Shown here piece by piece: positions 50,299 through 55,879 of a DNA stretch of 55,879 bases. Position 1 is the stretch's first letter, and every line of letters starts with the position of its first letter. The translations under genes and the position numbers were made by a program. The stretch covers positions 1-55,879 of the forward strand of contig JABIBA010000013.1 of NCBI GenBank assembly GCA_018652955.1. The letters are read 5' to 3'. The DNA comes from Candidatus Peribacter sp. GTDB taxonomy: Bacteria > Patescibacteriota > Gracilibacteria > Peribacterales > Peribacteraceae. The notes beneath the pieces were generated by a model that did not search any database, was not told where the DNA came from, and worked only from the letters and a program-made list of their open reading frames with translations.

Positions 50299-51972
50299 GA
50301 GCTTGTCTACGGCTTCTTGGCATTTTTCCCATGTGGTTTTATCAGGTGCTTCTGCCCCTGGCTTTACTTGGAATGATCCGTTTGCATACGGGAAGCATTC
50401 ATCAGAGTAGAGCGTCTTTATTATTGTCTCGAGTTTCTCATTGCATGGTCTGTAGATGCAGCTTCTTCGGAGGAAGTATGCATAGTTTCTCGCAAATTTA
50501 CGGAGTCCTGTATTAGAGTTGATTACCAGTTCGATGTTGCGCTTTATAGCAGGTCGAACAGGTTTTAGTGCTTCGAGTACTTCGAGTTCTGCATCTTGAG
50601 CTTTGGGGAGAATGCTGGATTCTTGTGTTGCTTGCTTGTGTGAAAATGCTTTCCAAATACTGCGGAACATACTACGCGGAATACGTATTAGTCCGAGTGT
50701 ATCTCTTTCAAATTCTGCAGTTTCCCTTCGGTCAGTTTCGTCCTCGTGTTCATCTGCCTTTTTTAGGTAGTCGGGATATTCTCGTTGTTCTGCCCATTCA
50801 TGCTGCAGTCTAAAGAACTTCTTCCAAATGGTGAGGTGATCTTTTCTAAAGAAGAACGGTCCTCGTACAGCTATTGATCCCCATTCTTCTGAGGGTTTTA
50901 TCTTAGGTGTGAGCGTCCCCTCGACACCGTCGTTATTGGTGCGATCCTCAGGAGCAGTGTCTGCATTACAGCCAAATACCCTGCGGTGGTCGACGTCTTC
51001 TACTTCTCCAAATCTTTGTAAGTGCTGGCGTTCGTTATCATTAAGCATTGTTTGATCTACGAGATTATCGATACTGAGTGTGGAGTCTTTGATGTGATCA
51101 ATGTCTTCGAGGAATTCATTTCGTATATCTTCAAGTTTTTCTAGAGCTTCAGCTTCTGCGGCAACGGCTTCGAAGTTGCTGCCGGCAAACTGTTTAATGA
51201 GTTCTAATTGGCAGCCGTATCCTGTTGAGTTATCTGCGAGATAGTTTGAATCAAATGGACAGATGGGTTCGTACTTCGGGTCTGTTGTTCCAGATTCTGC
51301 AAATACACAAATGCCATCGGTTAAGCATGCATCTTCTGTGTCAAAAAATTCATATCCTCCACTGCCATCTTTTACCTCTGTGCATTCATCAGATTCTTTA
51401 ATTTGGCATTCTAGTTGATCGAGCACGCAACACCATCCTCTAAATGGATCATCAAATTCATTGTAAAACACCCAATCACTATCGGTATGTACAGGCTCTA
51501 GTGCTCCTTTGACTAAGTGCTTGTAGCGCTGATTTAAAAAGCTTGCGATTGTCTTTAGTTGTCGCAGTGCTCCTGGGGATTTTGCATCGTATGCTGCGTT
51601 TACTTCACAGCGTACTTCTTCCATTTTGGCTTCCATCATCGCAAGATCTAAGTGGAGACACGGAGTAATACTTGTAAGGTCTCGTGAGTATTCCACAGCC
51701 CTCAGATCAGTATCGACAAGCATGTAGAAAATAGATTCCATCGTTGAGAGATAGTGCAAATCCATCAGGTCAATTACTGATGACCCACGTGGTGATGCTT
51801 TCGCATTATTTATTCCCTCACTTACACGCTCCAGTACTGTTTCTGTGTAGTGTCCTGTTGGGTCTTGGTTGAGCAGGTCACGCGCAACGGGAGATACTGG
51901 GCACTGTGCAGCGACTACTGCCGGGAGCAGCAGAGCGTAAAGGCCTATGGAGAAAGAAAGTTTCTGCTTCAT
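50296..51972 (-). CDS. Secreted Cys-containing protein, unknown family
   Basis: The 558-residue protein has a signal peptide (MKQKLSFSIGLYALLLPAVVAA, cut before QCPVSP). The N-terminal half is helical with cysteines and a Cys-rich patch at about 180-250 (GWCCVLDQLECQI, CVFAES, CPFDSN). The middle is helical and charged, and the C-terminal part has a Cys pair (RRSCIYRPCNEKL). The cysteines suggest oxidative folding outside the cytoplasm. No membrane anchor is seen after the signal peptide. Its start overlaps the stop of the upstream gene (ATGA), so it is in an operon with the zinc-protease-like protein. Function unknown. Confidence 0.7.
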   Translation of the reverse strand: MKQKLSFSIGLYALLLPAVVAAQCPVSPVARDLLNQDPTGHYTETVLERVSEGINNAKASPRGSSVIDLMDLHYLSTMESIFYMLVDTDLRAVEYSRDLTSITPCLHLDLAMMEAKMEEVRCEVNAAYDAKSPGALRQLKTIASFLNQRYKHLVKGALEPVHTDSDWVFYNEFDDPFRGWCCVLDQLECQIKESDECTEVKDGSGGYEFFDTEDACLTDGICVFAESGTTDPKYEPICPFDSNYLADNSTGYGCQLELIKQFAGSNFEAVAAEAEALEKLEDIRNEFLEDIDHIKDSTLSIDNLVDQTMLNDNERQHLQRFGEVEDVDHRRVFGCNADTAPEDRTNNDGVEGTLTPKIKPSEEWGSIAVRGPFFFRKDHLTIWKKFFRLQHEWAEQREYPDYLKKADEHEDETDRRETAEFERDTLGLIRIPRSMFRSIWKAFSHKQATQESSILPKAQDAELEVLEALKPVRPAIKRNIELVINSNTGLRKFARNYAYFLRRSCIYRPCNEKLETIIKTLYSDECFPYANGSFQVKPGAEAPDKTTWEKCQEAVDKL

Positions 51973-54650
51973 CTATTGCGTTGGAATTCTCTGCAGCTAA
52001 AGTCTTCGTCTACATAACGCGGACACATCATGGTTGGGAATTTTAACTCTCCTACATTATCGAGTACGTGGTACATCGTGTTGAGGAGATCCGTAAATTG
52101 TCTCGATCCTGTTCTTAAGTATTGCGTAAACATGTCTGTGGCAATTCTGGATCCAATAGCGGAGGCAGCGTATTGAATACCAAGACCAGTTGCATCGTAT
52201 TGTTCTGGCTGCAATGCAAGATCATCGACGCTTTGTATAAGTGTAAGAGGAGGGAGTCCAATACGCTTAAGTGTATCGAAGCCACACAAGATCGGTGGTG
52301 TACGTGCAGGGAGCCCATTGATTTGGCAGAGAGCTATATCGAGTTCTTGGAGGATACGTGCAGGCTGATAGAGAGGGAGCCTTGGAGCGGTGAGTGCAGG
52401 AGGTGCCTCGAAGCTACCGAGGTTTGGGTCCGGTAGTTCGCAGCTATCCCAAGGGAATCCTTCGTCTACTGTTGTCAGTGCGGCGCGCCCAGGGATATCT
52501 CGTGCCCATTCTCGTGTCTCTTCTAGGCACTGCCCGGTGTAACACAAGTTGTTCCCGATGGTATTTTGATATTGCGATTGGCAACCAGGCCTGCAAGAAA
52601 GAGGGAAGGAGTTGTAGAGTGCTTTGATGCGAGGGTGCTGTAATGCTGCAGAGCAGGTAGTCGGTGATTTTAGCTGAGGGGCGAGGTCTTCTATGGCCGT
52701 ATTAATGGCTTTGGAAACAAGTTGTGGGTCGATCCCGTCGTTGGTGCAGACATAATCTTCATCTGTTTTATCATCATCATGACTACTGCAACTAAAGTTT
52801 GCATACGCACTGGCGCATTGATCTATGGTGACACCAGCTTTATCAAGCACACCATCTATTGCGAGGAGTTTGCATTGCACGAAATAGGATTCGCGCTCAG
52901 CAGCACAACACGCTCCAGGGTCTTTATTATTTTGATCACGCATTCCTACACGCTCAAGTAATTGTAAGGTGCTGTCATTACAGTTTTGTTGTGCATGGAT
53001 TATCTCGTGTGCAAGGAGATAGTATGCAAGTCCCTGTACAGGAGGATTCTCCGGTACACAGATTTCTATTCTACCGTTTTCGCGAAAAACAGAGGTGACT
53101 GCAGAGGTGTCGCTTCCATTACATGTGTCTGCGCATATAACATCTACGGCACAGGCTGTGCATTTGTTTGGCAGCATATCTGGTTGCTTCTCTGGAGTAT
53201 CTTCTACGAGGTTTTCTTGTACGGTTTCTTTCCATCCTCCAATACCGCAGATATTCATTGCAGCAGTTTTGCGCGCAACATCATCTTTAAATCGTTCTGG
53301 CTGACAACGCGAAAGAACTATACCTCCTGTTCCTGCTGCGATAAGCTCATCCTCTTGTTCTGTGGTGAGGTCACAAGCTTCGTATTCTATGCGCCTACAG
53401 AGGTATCCACGTTTACCAAATGGATGAGAGCACACACCGTCTGTTTCGAGAGGCTCTGGAACAACTGCGTGGTCAGTAGGGTCTGCAGAACTCGTCGTCG
53501 AAGAACTACTAGAAGAGCTAGAGGCTGCTGGGTTTTTTATACCAACAAGTGGCTGGTCAAATAGCTGATCGTCCCCCTGTTTATTTGGGTAGTTTCCTCC
53601 GCGCACTAAGAAGCCTGAATACGTGTCGTAGCAATTTCTAGCACTATCGCCATCGAGACAGTCACCAAAATCGGGGTGATAGAGTGCTGCCTGTATAGGT
53701 TCTAATGGGACGTACCATTGCAATCCTACATCGTCGTAGCGCATCCAGATGTATACGTTTTTATCTTTATCAATAAAGCTTGGATAGAGGATGTGCTCGT
53801 CGTTCCCCAGATCTCCTCGGTCTGTTTGTATGCTTGTTAGAATTTTGAGCAGATCATCTTCAAGTTCGCACCACCTTCTTTCGAGCCAAAGGTTTTCGGA
53901 TATGGTTGGAAATTCGGGCGCATCTGCACAAGGGCCTTCGTGATCTATGACGTATTGCACACCATGGCGATAGCGCCACATTGCTCCAACCATGTCGTCT
54001 TTGTCCTTTTTCTCTGTGGCGTCGTCATTTTCCGCTTTCCATGTTCGAATCATGTCCTGTAGGCGGTCTACTACTTTCTGTGCATCTGCCTTGATGGTGT
54101 CTTCCGTTCCACTGGGCCAAGGTCGTGCGCGCGTGAGTGTTTCGAGAATCGGTTCAATGAATGGGTCATTTGCTGTGCGCCACAAGTGGTTGATGCTTGA
54201 AAAGCGCGTAATAACATCTACAGGTTTTGCTGGGTATCCATCTATACCCATTTCATATCCAGAGACTATCGCCTGCAAATCTCTTCCAAGTTTGCGTAGC
54301 CAGGTGTTTCGCTCGATTATTGTTCGCAATCTGTTTTGTGCCATGAGACAGGCGATGTATCGATTTTTTATATCTGGATCACCACACATCTTTGCGTAAT
54401 TGGTTTGTAGAGAGTCATCGGGATATTCCTCGTCGCGTATTTCGAAGGGAATTGTACTGTCATCTATATCATGAGTATCTAGATCAAAGTCATGAAAGAC
54501 TCCTATAGAAATTCGTTGAATAGGTAGCGTGGTTTCTTCTGCTCGTGACTCAAGCTCAACAATATTTTTAATGCGTTTGTAGAGCGTGTCATCGTCTGCA
54601 GCGAATGCTACAGGCATGAGCAAGCCTATGAGGAGGAGAAGGGTGTTCAT
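51969..54650 (-). CDS. Secreted protein with HEXXH zinc-protease motif
   Basis: The 893-residue protein has a signal peptide (MNTLLLLIGLLMPVAFA, cut near AFA). The middle holds YYLLAHEIIHAQQNC: His548-Glu549-x-x-His552, the zincin catalytic motif. It is followed about 30-40 residues later by CCAAERESYFVQC, where a Glu may be the third zinc ligand. The large N-terminal part (about 1-390) is helical with charged stretches. A Ser-rich linker (about 375-385) and many Cys pairs suggest disulphide-stabilised domains. Peptidase activity is a prediction from the motif. It is translationally linked to the 246-aa and 558-aa genes. Confidence 0.7.
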   Translation of the reverse strand: MNTLLLLIGLLMPVAFAADDDTLYKRIKNIVELESRAEETTLPIQRISIGVFHDFDLDTHDIDDSTIPFEIRDEEYPDDSLQTNYAKMCGDPDIKNRYIACLMAQNRLRTIIERNTWLRKLGRDLQAIVSGYEMGIDGYPAKPVDVITRFSSINHLWRTANDPFIEPILETLTRARPWPSGTEDTIKADAQKVVDRLQDMIRTWKAENDDATEKKDKDDMVGAMWRYRHGVQYVIDHEGPCADAPEFPTISENLWLERRWCELEDDLLKILTSIQTDRGDLGNDEHILYPSFIDKDKNVYIWMRYDDVGLQWYVPLEPIQAALYHPDFGDCLDGDSARNCYDTYSGFLVRGGNYPNKQGDDQLFDQPLVGIKNPAASSSSSSSSTTSSADPTDHAVVPEPLETDGVCSHPFGKRGYLCRRIEYEACDLTTEQEDELIAAGTGGIVLSRCQPERFKDDVARKTAAMNICGIGGWKETVQENLVEDTPEKQPDMLPNKCTACAVDVICADTCNGSDTSAVTSVFRENGRIEICVPENPPVQGLAYYLLAHEIIHAQQNCNDSTLQLLERVGMRDQNNKDPGACCAAERESYFVQCKLLAIDGVLDKAGVTIDQCASAYANFSCSSHDDDKTDEDYVCTNDGIDPQLVSKAINTAIEDLAPQLKSPTTCSAALQHPRIKALYNSFPLSCRPGCQSQYQNTIGNNLCYTGQCLEETREWARDIPGRAALTTVDEGFPWDSCELPDPNLGSFEAPPALTAPRLPLYQPARILQELDIALCQINGLPARTPPILCGFDTLKRIGLPPLTLIQSVDDLALQPEQYDATGLGIQYAASAIGSRIATDMFTQYLRTGSRQFTDLLNTMYHVLDNVGELKFPTMMCPRYVDEDFSCREFQRNR

Positions 54651-55387
54651 TCTTCTTTGTAGTCTCTAAGAACATCTTTGGCGTTCCAAATACGCGGTAA
54701 GCATGAGCTGGTCTCTGCTGTTAGCGCGGAGATATTTCGGATATCAAGAGATAGTCGCTGGGTGCATTCCAGTTCTGCCTCAAGCGGACGCAGCCTTCCA
54801 AAGTTTCCAATAAGCGTGAGAACACGATGCAGTGTTACGCGTGCGACTACGCGTTCTTCGTTGATGATTGCAGAGCGATCTAAGAATTGTTCCATGAGAC
54901 CCGAGAAGAACATCTTTGTTATGCCTGGTTTGGAAAATTGTTCTACTGCTGTGTCATAAACAAGGTACTCATCAAACTCCATAAGAGCGCATTCATAGAC
55001 GCGCAGGTATTCTAGTAACACTCTGCTGATGTCGTACTCACTTAAGGGGACATCTGGATCGTTCCATGTTGGTAAACCTGCCGCAAGACTTAAGAGCTCT
55101 CCTCCTGGAGGCAAGAAGGTTTCATAGTCCTCGGCATCACACTTTAATTCTCGTGGTTGTAGATATTCTTGCACTACTCTGTCGACTTGGTCGTGGTAGA
55201 TCTCTGGCCATTCTTCGATGTACGTATCTCTGAACAGGAGATTTTGGTAGCGGTCATCAAAACGTGTACAGGGGGCAAGAATAGGGTGCTCATCGTATGG
55301 TCTGCCAGAGAAATCTGGCACAGTAACGTCTGCTGCATAGGTTTGTCCTATCAGTCCTAAGCCTATGAGGAGCAGTACGCTTTTCAT
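54647..55387 (-). CDS. Secreted protein, unknown family
   Basis: The 246-residue protein has a signal peptide (MKSVLLLIGLGLIGQTYA). The mature part is mostly helical with a few cysteines: ILAPCTRF, RELKCDAED, YECALME, ELECTQR and SSCLPRI. The ATG at 55387 shares a base with the TAA of the gene upstream (TAATG), and its stop overlaps the ATG of the 893-aa gene (ATGA). It therefore belongs to one tightly packed operon of secreted proteins. No family recognised. Confidence 0.7.
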   Translation of the reverse strand: MKSVLLLIGLGLIGQTYAADVTVPDFSGRPYDEHPILAPCTRFDDRYQNLLFRDTYIEEWPEIYHDQVDRVVQEYLQPRELKCDAEDYETFLPPGGELLSLAAGLPTWNDPDVPLSEYDISRVLLEYLRVYECALMEFDEYLVYDTAVEQFSKPGITKMFFSGLMEQFLDRSAIINEERVVARVTLHRVLTLIGNFGRLRPLEAELECTQRLSLDIRNISALTAETSSCLPRIWNAKDVLRDYKEE

Positions 55388-55879
55388 TATTGTTGAATAG
55401 GAGGGGCAGAGTCACAAGAAGAGAGGAAGCACGGAATGCGTTCGAGTTGTCCAATCAGTTGTACTGCTTGTCGCAAAGTTCCTGTTAGTGGCCAACGCAG
55501 CTCTCGCAGGAAGATGTCGAAGTTACCTGCAAATTGAAGCAAGGTTCTAAAACCCGCATCATATTCCACTGCAAGTTTGAGCTGCTCTGTTTCTCGCCTT
55601 AATAGTTGATTGGAGATATCGTCACAGTAACTTCTACTGTCTGCTTGACTCTTTATTCCTGGTTCTGGTTGTGCAAAGTGACACTCAGGCCATGTTTGTA
55701 GATCTTTAAATTCTATACAGCCCACTGGTTGCACTTCTCCTACGTCTACAGGGTCGTTGCCGCCTTGGATTTCACTGAAGCGTGACGCTTCGCAGAGCGC
55801 TGCTGTTCGACATTCCAATGCGCGAATGCTTTGGAGGAGATAGGGGATGAGCTCGGAGGTCATGACACGTTTGGTTTCA
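55387..55879 (-). CDS. Secreted-operon protein, N-terminus beyond window
   Basis: The reading frame is open to the window edge (ETKRVMTSELIPYL...). An internal ATG lies at 55863, giving 158 residues, but that version has no signal peptide. Since all its operon partners are exported and it contains several cysteines (RALECRTAALCE, GCIEF, PECHF, CDDIS, PCFLSSCDS), the true start with a signal peptide is probably outside the window. It ends in a Cys-containing, Pro-rich tail. No family recognised. Confidence 0.6.
   Translation of the reverse strand, partial: ETKRVMTSELIPYLLQSIRALECRTAALCEASRFSEIQGGNDPVDVGEVQPVGCIEFKDLQTWPECHFAQPEPGIKSQADSRSYCDDISNQLLRRETEQLKLAVEYDAGFRTLLQFAGNFDIFLRELRWPLTGTLRQAVQLIGQLERIPCFLSSCDSAPPIQQ

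Noticed and set aside
1-55879. Prophage, insertion sequence or CRISPR array
   Set aside because: No transposase, integrase, phage structural gene, terminal inverted repeats or repeat-spacer arrays were seen.

Overview
The window looks like a chromosomal segment of a Candidate Phyla Radiation (Patescibacteria) bacterium. Peregrinibacteria/Peribacteria-like is my best guess, inferred from gene content and not proven. Reasons: a type IV pilus locus with large, odd minor pilins; many secreted or membrane proteins of no recognisable family; a degenerate PP2C-propeller membrane protein; almost no Shine-Dalgarno sequences; and retention of purH, pyrB and pyrC, which many smaller CPR genomes lack. 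TGA is used as a stop (pyrB ends in TGA inside the ATGA overlap with pyrC), so this is not the TGA=Gly code of Gracilibacteria/Absconditabacteria.

Layout. 1-10202 (minus): a pilus operon read from a response regulator through pilB and pilC to a series of prepilins: a 300-aa pilin, a 1010-aa mosaic pilin, a pilin fused to a beta-propeller, a PilX-like protein, a small minor pilin and a major-type pilin cut by the window start. 10324-18358: purH, then minus-strand recR, smpB, prepilin peptidase pilD with an LPDTG-tailed protein, a cytidylyltransferase-like enzyme and the PP2C-like propeller protein. 18633-31978: RNase J, an SGNH hydrolase, a DksA-like zinc-finger protein, an MscS-like channel, an N-formylglutamate amidohydrolase, pyrBC, a flippase, a fibronectin-III-type membrane protein, a ComEC-like beta-lactamase-fold protein and a sugar nucleotidyltransferase. 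31979-32377: a likely origin of replication with DnaA boxes and a DnaA-trio-like tract, followed by dnaN and mfd. 36892-41652: two paralogous two-gene cassettes of unknown function, the first with a predicted caspase-like (clan CD) domain. 41680-49819: tRNA-Leu, a charged coiled-coil protein, aspS, nrdR, tsaC and dnaE. 49842-55879: a second pilin behind an operon of cysteine-containing secreted proteins, one with an HEXXH zinc-protease motif.

How it fits together. The pilus genes, pilD, the ComEC-like protein and recR together suggest surface attachment and possibly DNA uptake. The housekeeping genes (dnaN, mfd, dnaE, recR, nrdR, aspS, smpB, rnj, tsaC) are ordinary. A striking genome-scale feature is that many first genes have a clear -10 box ending only about 5-10 nt before the start codon, so their mRNAs should be leaderless or nearly so. 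Inside operons, genes are joined by TAATG or ATGA overlaps. The most novel parts are the duplicated cassettes after mfd, the mosaic and propeller pilins, and the secreted-protein operon at the right end.
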